Source: Sinorhizobium saheli (GTDB lineage Bacteria; Pseudomonadota; Alphaproteobacteria; Rhizobiales; Rhizobiaceae). Taken from it: a stretch of DNA of 64,000 nt. Of the stretch, positions 57,945 to 64,000 are shown one piece after another. How positions within the stretch are numbered: position 1 is the first letter of the stretch; every line of letters starts with the position of its first letter. The stretch spans positions 1 to 64,000 of the forward strand of contig NZ_LNQB01000099.1 in NCBI RefSeq assembly GCF_001651875.1, read 5' to 3'. The notes beneath the pieces are model-generated. The model had not been told where the DNA came from and made no database searches. It was given only the letters and a program-made list of their open reading frames with translations. The position numbers were made by a program, and so were the translations under genes.

Positions 57945-58972
57945 ACGCCTGCAGGATCGGCCGTCCGCTCGCCGCCGCGCTCGTCTTGACGGCGCTTTCC
58001 GCGACGCTTGCCATGGCCCAGTCGCCGCTCGGCATCGGCACGGCCGAGCCCTCCGTCCAGCCGACCGGCCTTCTCGGCGGCTTCTTCGCCTGGGTCAACA
58101 TGGAGCAGCAGGGTTTCTACCGCGCGCTGACCGGCGCGCTCAAGGGCATGCGCGAGAATCCCTGGCAGCTCTGGTCGCTGATCGGCCTCTCCTTCACCTA
58201 CGGCGTCTTCCACGCCGCCGGCCCCGGCCACGGCAAGGCGGTCATCTCCTCCTACATGATCGCCAACGAGACCGAGCTCAGGAGGGGCGTGCTGCTGTCG
58301 TTCCTCTCCTCGATGCTCCAGGGCGTCGTCGCCATCCTCTTGATCGGCGCCGTCTATCTGGTGCTGCGCGGTTCCTCGATCAGCATGACGAGCGCCACCC
58401 GCTCGCTCGAAATCGCAAGCTACGGGCTGATCGCCGCCTTCGGCGGCTGGCTGCTCTTCCGCAAGCTGAGGTCGATGATGCGACCGGCAGCCGCCCGCAT
58501 CGACGGGCACGCTCATCATCATGGTGACCACGATCACGGCCATCACCATCACGGCCATCGGCACGACCACCACCACGCGCATGGTCCCGGCGAGGTCTGC
58601 GCCACCTGCGGCCACGCCCATGCGCCCGATCCGCAAATGCTGAAGGGCGATCGTTTTGCGTTGAGCGAAGCCTGGTCGGCGATCATCGCCGTCGGCCTGC
58701 GCCCCTGCTCCGGCGCGTTGATCGTGCTCTCCTTCGCGCTTCTGAACGGGCTCTATCTCGGCGGCGTGCTCTCGGTCTTCGCCATGTCGATCGGCACCGC
58801 GATCACCGTGTCGATCCTCGCGACCATCGCCGTCACCGCCAAGGGCGTCGCCGTGCGCTATGCCTCGAGCAACTCGGCCGCGGCGCGCATCTCGAACGGC
58901 ATCGAGATCGCCGGGGCGGTGTTGGTTCTGGTTTTGGGGCTGGTTCTGCTGGGCGCTGCTCTGCAGAGCTGA
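57938..58972 (+). CDS. NicO/RcnA-type nickel-cobalt transporter
   Basis: A 344-residue membrane protein. The first segment carries a signal-like helix (residues 10-27). Three helices with the metal-binding motif HAAGPGHGK (92-100) follow, then a His-rich loop (191-228) with about 20 His residues and one CxxC (CATC), and three further helices ending at the C-terminus. RcnA-type proteins export Ni and Co. The gene is translationally coupled to DUF1007. Export of nickel or cobalt is more likely than uptake, because the loop is His-rich. Confidence 0.9.
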   Translation: MLNACRIGRPLAAALVLTALSATLAMAQSPLGIGTAEPSVQPTGLLGGFFAWVNMEQQGFYRALTGALKGMRENPWQLWSLIGLSFTYGVFHAAGPGHGKAVISSYMIANETELRRGVLLSFLSSMLQGVVAILLIGAVYLVLRGSSISMTSATRSLEIASYGLIAAFGGWLLFRKLRSMMRPAAARIDGHAHHHGDHDHGHHHHGHRHDHHHAHGPGEVCATCGHAHAPDPQMLKGDRFALSEAWSAIIAVGLRPCSGALIVLSFALLNGLYLGGVLSVFAMSIGTAITVSILATIAVTAKGVAVRYASSNSAAARISNGIEIAGAVLVLVLGLVLLGAALQS

Positions 58973-59020
58973 AATCGCGCGGTGCTGCCGCGCGCGCGGG
59001 CTATGCCGCGCCGACTGAAG

Positions 59021-59064
59021 TTCCCTCTCCCCGTCAGAACGGGGAGAGGGTTAGGGTGAGGGGC
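59021..59064. repeat. RIME-like hairpin
   Basis: CCCTCTCCCCG and CGGGGAGAGGG around TCAGAA, followed by TTAGGGTGAGGGGC. It lies between convergent genes. Confidence 0.7.
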
Positions 59065-59110
59065 AATCCTCGACAGCGTCCCAGATCTCCACCCTTCCGA
59101 ATCGGCCAGA

Positions 59111-59320
59111 TCACAGCCCCTTCCGCCGCTGATGGCGGGCGCGCAGCCAGAAGATCAGGAAGAAGCCGAGCACGAAGAGCGCGCCGAAGCCTGCGGCGAG
59201 CCAGGGCGAGATGGCCCCGAGCTCGAGCATGATCGACGGCAGCACGAAAAAGCCGATCCCTACCACCAGGAGAATGACGGCGGCTGCGATCGCCGGGGAC
59301 CTTTCCTTTTTCTCGGGCAC
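59111..59320 (-). CDS. small two-helix membrane protein
   Basis: A 69-residue protein with two membrane helices (IAAAVILLVVGIGFFVLPSIML and AAGFGALFVLGFFLIFWL) and a basic tail (RARHQRRKGL). GTG 59320 is the likely start, with AAAGGAG ending in the GNAT stop codon. It is probably co-translated with the GNAT gene. Function unknown. Confidence 0.65.
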   Translation of the reverse strand: MPEKKERSPAIAAAVILLVVGIGFFVLPSIMLELGAISPWLAAGFGALFVLGFFLIFWLRARHQRRKGL

Positions 59321-59322
59321 AT

Positions 59323-60015
59323 TCACTCCTTTGCGGCAAGCTCGGCACGAATCTCCTCGAGGCGCCGCTTCTGGCGGCCCCCGCCGTCGAAATTGTCGGG
59401 CGAGAGCCAGCGCTCGAAGGCCGCCTTGATGAGCGGCCACTCGCCATCGATCATCGAGAACCAGGCCGTATCACGATTGGCGCGTTTTGAAATCATGTGC
59501 TGGCGAAAAATACCCTCGAAGGTGAAGCCGAGACGCTGCGCCGCTTTCCGGCTCGGCTCGTTCTCGCTGTGGCACTTCCATTCGTAGCGCCGATAGCCGA
59601 GCTCCTCGAACACATGCCTCGCCATCAGATAATGCGCTTCCGTCGACAAGGGCGAGCGTGCCATCGCCGGCCCGTGAGCGACCCCGCCGACTTCGACGAC
59701 GCCATTGGCCGGGTCCGCGCGCATGTAGTTCGCCAGGCCGACGACCTTGCCGACCGCCTTGTCCCGAAAGACCTCCGTGATCCAGCCGGACTTCTGTTGA
59801 ACCGCGGCGAGCCAGGCGTCGAAATCCTCGATTCCGGCGAAATCGTCCTGGGTGAAATATTTCAGGAGAGGATTGATCGCCATGCCGCCGAAGGCATCGT
59901 TCCAGAGCGCCTCGAGATGCTTCGCCCGGTCATAGGGCTCCAGCACGACATATCGGCCCTCAATGAGCACCGGCTTCGGCGCCGGGCATCCCTTCCAATC
60001 GGCAAGATCGCGCAT
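59323..60015 (-). CDS. GNAT-family N-acetyltransferase (RimJ/RimL-like)
   Basis: A 230-residue protein. Its start region (RYVVLEPYDRAKHLEALWNDAFGG) and the motif YRRYEWKCHSENEPSRKAAQRLGFTFEGIFRQHMI match the RimJ/RimL acetyltransferase group. ATG 60015 has GGGAGA upstream. Such enzymes acetylate protein N-termini or small molecules. The small membrane gene follows directly, overlapping at the stop. Confidence 0.92.
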   Translation of the reverse strand: MRDLADWKGCPAPKPVLIEGRYVVLEPYDRAKHLEALWNDAFGGMAINPLLKYFTQDDFAGIEDFDAWLAAVQQKSGWITEVFRDKAVGKVVGLANYMRADPANGVVEVGGVAHGPAMARSPLSTEAHYLMARHVFEELGYRRYEWKCHSENEPSRKAAQRLGFTFEGIFRQHMISKRANRDTAWFSMIDGEWPLIKAAFERWLSPDNFDGGGRQKRRLEEIRAELAAKE

Positions 60016-60143
60016 CGACTTCTCCCGCGTTTCCATGCGCTCCCGCAATAGAACGGACACGGGATCGTGACAAATTCAAACTCGTGATCGAACCCATGAG
60101 CGGAACCGATGAGCGAACCGATCGAACCGCAGCCCTGCGTTCC

Positions 60144-60848
60144 TCAGACCGGAACCTTCGCCGCTGAGACGGTCGCCTCGATGTGGTCGACGAGCGCATC
60201 CGCGAGGCCCAGCCTGCCGGCGAGCAGGTCGAGATAGCCGCGCTCCGCCCGGCCGTCCGGCTCGATCGCAAGGCGCGATGCGGTGTAGATCTCGACGCGC
60301 TCCTCCTCGGTCTTCGCGGCGGCGATGATGGCGTCGAGGTCGATCGGATTGGCGAGTTCGGATTGGAGAAAGGCGGCCGCATCCGACGAGAGGCCGGAGA
60401 CGGACAGCTTGTCCATGATGCGGCGGCGCTCCGTGTCGTCGATGTGGCCATCGGCGCGCGCGGCTGCGATCATCGCCCGCACGAGCACGAGCGCGAAGTC
60501 GTCGCTGACGGCATGCGGCGCCGCAAAACCGGATTCGGCCGGTGGCGGCGGAAGCTGCGCCGGGGTCTGCGCGGCAGGCCCGGAGGCGGGCGTCTGGCCG
60601 GCCTGGTAATTCTTGTAGGCCTGGTAGCCGAGGCCGGCAACCGCGGCGAGGCCGCCGAGGACGGCGGCATTGCCGGCGAGCTTGCGGCCCGATTTGGTGC
60701 CGAGAAGCACGGCGGCGATCGCCCCCGTCGCCAGCGGATTGTCCTTCGCGAGCCTGGTCACCTGGTCCGCGCGACCGCGCACCGTGCCGCCGGCGCCGGG
60801 CACCTGCGACCCCAGGAACTGATCCAGCAATTTCTTCGCGTCGAACAT
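60144..60848 (-). CDS. TerB/DUF533-like protein
   Basis: A 234-residue protein. Residues 1-90 have a Gly/Ala-rich hydrophobic segment (LATGAIAAVLLGTKSGRKLAGNAAVLGGLAAVAGLGYQAYKNY). A TerB-like helical domain starts near residue 130 (LVRAMIAAARADGHIDDTERRRIMDKLS), with acidic DGHIDDTE at the family metal position. The N-terminal part is DUF533-like, so it may be membrane-associated. Function unknown. The start has GGAGC upstream. Confidence 0.88.
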   Translation of the reverse strand: MFDAKKLLDQFLGSQVPGAGGTVRGRADQVTRLAKDNPLATGAIAAVLLGTKSGRKLAGNAAVLGGLAAVAGLGYQAYKNYQAGQTPASGPAAQTPAQLPPPPAESGFAAPHAVSDDFALVLVRAMIAAARADGHIDDTERRRIMDKLSVSGLSSDAAAFLQSELANPIDLDAIIAAAKTEEERVEIYTASRLAIEPDGRAERGYLDLLAGRLGLADALVDHIEATVSAAKVPV

Positions 60849-61010
60849 CGGCCTCGCTCCTTTTGCATGCGCAACGGGGAGGCATGGCACGGCCTCCGCT
60901 CATCCGCTCGTTAGTTGGCGGATTGAGACATAGGAACGGCGCGGCCGAAATACAAATGCATGGCGACCTCGGGAAAGCCAGTCTTGGGATCAGCGTTGCA
61001 TGCGGCCGTT

Positions 61011-61649
61011 TCAGGCCTTGAGCGCAAAGGCCTCAGCCGCAAGCCTGGTGATGCCGGCCCAATCGCCCTTGGCGACGAGTTCCTTCGGCGCCACCCAGGA
61101 ACCACCGACGCAGACGACGTTCGGCAGCGACAGGTAGTCACGCGCATTGGCGAGCGAGATGCCGCCGGTCGGGCAGAACAGCGTGCCCGCCAGCGGCGAG
61201 GCAAGCGATTTCAGATAGGCGGCGCCGCCCGCCTGCTCCGCCGGGAAGAATTTCAGCACCTCGTAGCCTTCCTCGCGCAGCCCCATCACTTCGCTGGCGG
61301 TTGCCGCGCCGGGCAGCAGCGGCACCTCATGATCATTGGCGACGTCGATCAGCTCCTGCGTCGTGCCGGGGCTGACGATGAACTGCGACCCGGCTTCAAC
61401 CGCCGCTTCGAACTGCGCGGCGTTGAGGATGGTTCCGGCACCGGCAACGGCACCCTCCACCTCGTTTGCCACCGCGCGGATCGCTTCCAGTGCTGCGGGG
61501 GTGCGCAGCGTCACCTCGATCGCCTTCAGGCCGCCGGCAACCAGCGCCCGCGCGAGCGGTACGGCGGTCGCGGCATCATCGATCACCAGCACCGGAACGA
61601 CCGGTTGCAGCTTGAGGATGGGAAGAAGCCTGTCGGATTTGGCGCTCAT
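61011..61649 (-). CDS. eda: 2-dehydro-3-deoxy-phosphogluconate (KDPG) aldolase
   Basis: Splits KDPG to pyruvate and glyceraldehyde-3-phosphate, the last Entner-Doudoroff step. It is 212 residues long. Schiff-base Lys133 ([10 protein letters not shown]) and Glu45 (IEVTLRT) match the E. coli enzyme numbering. ATG 61649 has AAAAGGA upstream; the frame extends further but has no homology there. In rhizobia this pathway is the main route of hexose breakdown, which makes it the outlet of the glycogen cycle. Confidence 0.95.
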   Translation of the reverse strand: MSAKSDRLLPILKLQPVVPVLVIDDAATAVPLARALVAGGLKAIEVTLRTPAALEAIRAVANEVEGAVAGAGTILNAAQFEAAVEAGSQFIVSPGTTQELIDVANDHEVPLLPGAATASEVMGLREEGYEVLKFFPAEQAGGAAYLKSLASPLAGTLFCPTGGISLANARDYLSLPNVVCVGGSWVAPKELVAKGDWAGITRLAAEAFALKA

Positions 61650-61832
61650 GCCGATCGTCCTTTTAAAACGATTGAATAATGGACCTCCGCATACCCCGCC
61701 AGCCAGACATTGTCGAGCCCCCGAAAGGCGCGCTCGGGGTCCTGCAACTAATAATATGATCCAGCGCAATGACGCGGCTTCTACAATACGATAGGCTTGT
61801 GACGGTCGACCTCTCGGAATGGCGGGACATGC

Positions 61833-62306
61833 ATGGCGAAGGAGATAGAGCGCAAGTTCCTGGTCGCAACCGACGGCTGGCGACAGAATGCGGATAAGGG
61901 CATCCGGCTGCGCCAGGCCTATATCGTCACCATGGATGACCGCTCGCTGCGCGTCCGCATCCACGGCAACAAACGGGCGCGCCTGACCATCAAGATCGGC
62001 AAATCCTCCCTCGTGCGCAACGAATACGAATATGACCTGCCGATCGACGACGCGCGCGAATTGCTGACGCAGGCAGTCGGCATCGTCATCGAGAAGCGGC
62101 GTTACCGCGTGCCGTACAAGGGCTTCACCTGGGAGGTCGATGTCTACGAGGGGGCGCTCGAAGGCCTCGTCGTCGCCGAGGTTGAAATGAAGCGGGAAAC
62201 GGATCTGCCTGACCTGCCGGCATGGCTCGGGCGCGAGATCACCGGCGACCGCCGCTATTCCAACCAGTCGCTTGCAACCGAGGGGCTGCTGGAAACGCAA
62301 CCATGA
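61833..62306 (+). CDS. CYTH-domain protein (triphosphate tunnel family)
   Basis: A 157-residue protein with the signature EIERK at residues 4-8. The beta-barrel acidic/basic pattern follows ([37 protein letters not shown]). CYTH enzymes cleave inorganic triphosphate or bind polyphosphate-like substrates. It overlaps the CHAD gene in ATGA, so the two act together. Confidence 0.93.
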   Translation: MAKEIERKFLVATDGWRQNADKGIRLRQAYIVTMDDRSLRVRIHGNKRARLTIKIGKSSLVRNEYEYDLPIDDARELLTQAVGIVIEKRRYRVPYKGFTWEVDVYEGALEGLVVAEVEMKRETDLPDLPAWLGREITGDRRYSNQSLATEGLLETQP

Positions 62307-63211
62307 CCTATGCGTTCGATCCGGGTCGCCCCTTCACCGAGGATTTTCATGCCGTCGGTGCCGCGCAGATCCGGTGCGCCATGGCGGTGCTGAGCGAGCA
62401 GCCGGCGGGTGTGCACGAGGCGATCCACGACGCGCGCAAGAGCTTCAAGCGGTTGCGCTCGCTCTACCGGCTCGTTGCTGTCGACGCACCCGGCTTCCGG
62501 AAACAGGAAAACGCCCGCATCCGCTCCATGGCGCGCAATCTCTCGACCGTCCGCGACGCGGCCGCCCTCGTCGAGAACGCCAACTACCTGCGCCTGCATG
62601 CGGCAAGCGAGGAGCAACAGGTGGCGCTCGACAAGGTCTCATCGATCCTCACGGCGCGGCGGGACCGGATCGCCGAGGAGGAAACCGATCTCGACGGCAA
62701 GATCGCGTCGACCATATTGAGCTGCGAAGAGGCGCTCGCGGCACTCGCCCGTCTCGCCTTCGACGACGGCCGGCGGAAAACCGCGCGCCGCCTGGAGAAG
62801 GGATGGCGGCGAACACTGAAGCGGGCGACGGCCTCTATCGCCGCTTGCGAGGCGAGCACCGACGCCGCGGCCTTCCACCAATTGCGCAAGCGAACCCAGG
62901 ATTACCGCATGCAACTGGCCTTGCTGCGGGCGGCATGGCCTTCGGCGATGCAGGCAAAGAGAGCGCAGGCGCGGGAGCTCGTCGACCTGCTTGGCCATCT
63001 GAACGACCTTGCGACGATGACATCGCTCGTCAACGAGCAACCGGAACTCGCCGGCAACAGCCAGAACCAGGCCCACCTCCTCTCCGCCGTCATCGCCCGG
63101 CAGGAGGAACTGCGGCGGGAAGCCCTCAAACGGGCAGAGGCGGTCTTCCTTGACCGTCCGAAGCACGAAAGCCGGACGATCGGGCTGCTGTGGCTCGAGG
63201 CCGGTCGGTAG
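62303..63211 (+). CDS. CHAD-domain protein
   Basis: A 302-residue, mostly helical protein. The CHAD signature [16 protein letters not shown] (near residue 41) and a second basic helix [16 protein letters not shown] carry conserved His and basic residues. CHAD domains bind polyphosphate and locate to polyphosphate granules in characterised cases. Translation starts in the ATGA overlap with CYTH. It likely works with the CYTH enzyme in polyphosphate or triphosphate metabolism. Confidence 0.93.
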   Translation: MTYAFDPGRPFTEDFHAVGAAQIRCAMAVLSEQPAGVHEAIHDARKSFKRLRSLYRLVAVDAPGFRKQENARIRSMARNLSTVRDAAALVENANYLRLHAASEEQQVALDKVSSILTARRDRIAEEETDLDGKIASTILSCEEALAALARLAFDDGRRKTARRLEKGWRRTLKRATASIAACEASTDAAAFHQLRKRTQDYRMQLALLRAAWPSAMQAKRAQARELVDLLGHLNDLATMTSLVNEQPELAGNSQNQAHLLSAVIARQEELRREALKRAEAVFLDRPKHESRTIGLLWLEAGR

Positions 63212-63232
63212 AAGAGGAATGTGATCGGATTG

Positions 63233-63388
63233 CCCCTCATCCGCCTGCCGGCCCTTCTCCCCGTTTTGACGGTGAGAAGGGACGATGCCGCATCGCATCC
63301 CTCCCCTCTCCGCGTGGGGCGCAGGGAGGAGCGGCAAGCTCTGAAGTCCCCTCTCCCCGCCCGCTGGGAGAGGGCTAGGGTGAGGGGC
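63233..63388. repeat. RIME-like two-arm palindromic element
   Basis: CCCCTCATCCGCCTGCCGGC and CCTTCTCCCCG/CGGTGAGAAGG open it; TCCCCTCTCCCCGCCCGCTG to GGGTGAGGGGC close it. The ends mirror each other, as in the 52057-52259 element. Confidence 0.7.
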
Positions 63389-63485
63389 TATTTAAGGTGA
63401 GGAGCAATTTCACGTGAGGCGGGTGGGCCGTCACGCACGACGCCGCAATTGCGCCAAACGCCCGAAAGCTGTATGTGCCTGCCGC

Positions 63486-64000
63486 ATGACCGACATGCTG
63501 AAGACACCCCGCGCAGAGACGCGAGGCCCGTTCCTGGTGGCCGCGCTCTATCATTTCGTTTCCTTCCCGCGCTTCGCCGATTTCCGCGAGCCGCTGCAGG
63601 CGGTATGCGACGCGAACGGCGTCAGGGGCACGCTGCTCGTCGCGCATGAAGGGATCAACGGCACGATCGCCGGCACCGACGAGGGCATAGCGGCGGTGCT
63701 GGCGTTCTTGCGCGCGCAGCCGGAATTCGCTCGCCTCGAGCACAAGGAGAGCCGCGCCTCGGCCATGCCCTTCCTGCGCATGAAGGTGCGGCTGAAGAAG
63801 GAAATCGTCACCATGGGCGTCGAGAACATCGACCCCAATCGCGTGGTCGGCACCTATGTCGAGCCGAAGGACTGGAACGCGCTGATCTCCGATCCGGAGA
63901 CGCTGGTCATCGATACGCGCAACGACTACGAGACGGCGATCGGCCTCTTCCGCGGCGCCGTCGATCCGAAGACCAGGACCTTCCGGGAGTTTCCCGACTG
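63486..64000 (+). CDS. trhO: tRNA uridine(34) hydroxylase, partial (cut by window end)
   Basis: The first 171 codons of a rhodanese-like protein (YceA/TrhO family). The N-terminal acylphosphatase-like segment reads [21 protein letters not shown] ... [15 protein letters not shown]. The rhodanese domain begins near residue 128 ([29 protein letters not shown]). The active Cys (usually in CTGGIRCEK) lies beyond the window. It adds a hydroxyl to uridine 34 in certain tRNAs, with oxygen. Ribosome site is weak. Confidence 0.93.
   Translation, partial: MTDMLKTPRAETRGPFLVAALYHFVSFPRFADFREPLQAVCDANGVRGTLLVAHEGINGTIAGTDEGIAAVLAFLRAQPEFARLEHKESRASAMPFLRMKVRLKKEIVTMGVENIDPNRVVGTYVEPKDWNALISDPETLVIDTRNDYETAIGLFRGAVDPKTRTFREFPD

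Noticed and set aside
61650..62300. N-terminal extension of the KDPG aldolase frame (about 217 codons)
   Set aside because: It is antisense to the CYTH gene and crosses the promoter gap. Homology and a ribosome site begin at 61649, and Lys133/Glu45 numbering fits that start.

Overview
The window is high-GC chromosomal DNA, almost certainly from a Rhizobiales alphaproteobacterium of the Rhizobiaceae and most likely Sinorhizobium/Ensifer. The reasons are the gene content and order (glgP-glgB-glgC-glgA-pgm-glgX, soxB-D-A-G, split pntA, a speF-type leader before a fold-III ornithine decarboxylase) and two families of intergenic palindromes that I recall from rhizobial genomes. No rRNA, tRNA, IS element, prophage, CRISPR array or replication origin was seen. 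Both window edges cut genes: a chemoreceptor on the left and trhO on the right.

Layout: 1-5.3 kb holds a chemoreceptor, a thiol peroxidase-like protein and a zinc-ribbon/cyclase/ATPase/TPR signalling protein with a single-base frameshift. 5.5-10.9 kb holds ilvD and a set of poorly characterised genes (GFA, MarR, DUF899, DUF1579, VOC) around a perfect MarR-type palindrome. 11.2-18.0 kb holds a three-gene cluster: transglutaminase-DUF2126 fusion, circularly permuted ATP-grasp/alpha-E fusion, and a second transglutaminase. It matches a proposed but unproven peptide-synthesis or peptide-tagging system and is the most promising candidate for new biology here. 18.2-19.5 kb is a TadG-like von Willebrand factor A protein.

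19.8-31.3 kb is a complete glycogen cycle locus: synthesis by GlgC, GlgA and GlgB, breakdown by GlgP and GlgX, and phosphoglucomutase linking to hexose phosphates. 31.4-37.3 kb has a MaoC hydratase and a heterotetrameric sarcosine oxidase operon on the minus strand. 37.7-41.3 kb has ribosomal protein bS21, a TPR lipoprotein, a DUF992 protein and an adenylate cyclase. 41.4-44.9 kb is the three-gene proton-translocating transhydrogenase with a small aa3 oxidase subunit upstream.

45.3-55.6 kb is mixed metabolism and regulation: an EAL-domain gene relic, a class I amidotransferase, a D-2-hydroxyacid dehydrogenase under a LacI regulator, a MarR regulator, a creatininase-family amidase, a COG0523 metallochaperone with a WD40 partner, a LysE exporter, and ornithine decarboxylase with its long leader and a downstream acetyltransferase. 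56.3-64 kb has a LysR regulator, a DUF1007-NicO nickel/cobalt export pair, a GNAT/small membrane protein pair, a TerB-like protein, KDPG aldolase, a CYTH-CHAD pair and the start of trhO.

Two repeat families recur between genes. One is a roughly 70-85 nt hairpin with four copies, each upstream of a plus-strand gene and one reaching almost to a ribosome binding site. The other comprises eight RIME-like GC-rich palindromic mosaics.
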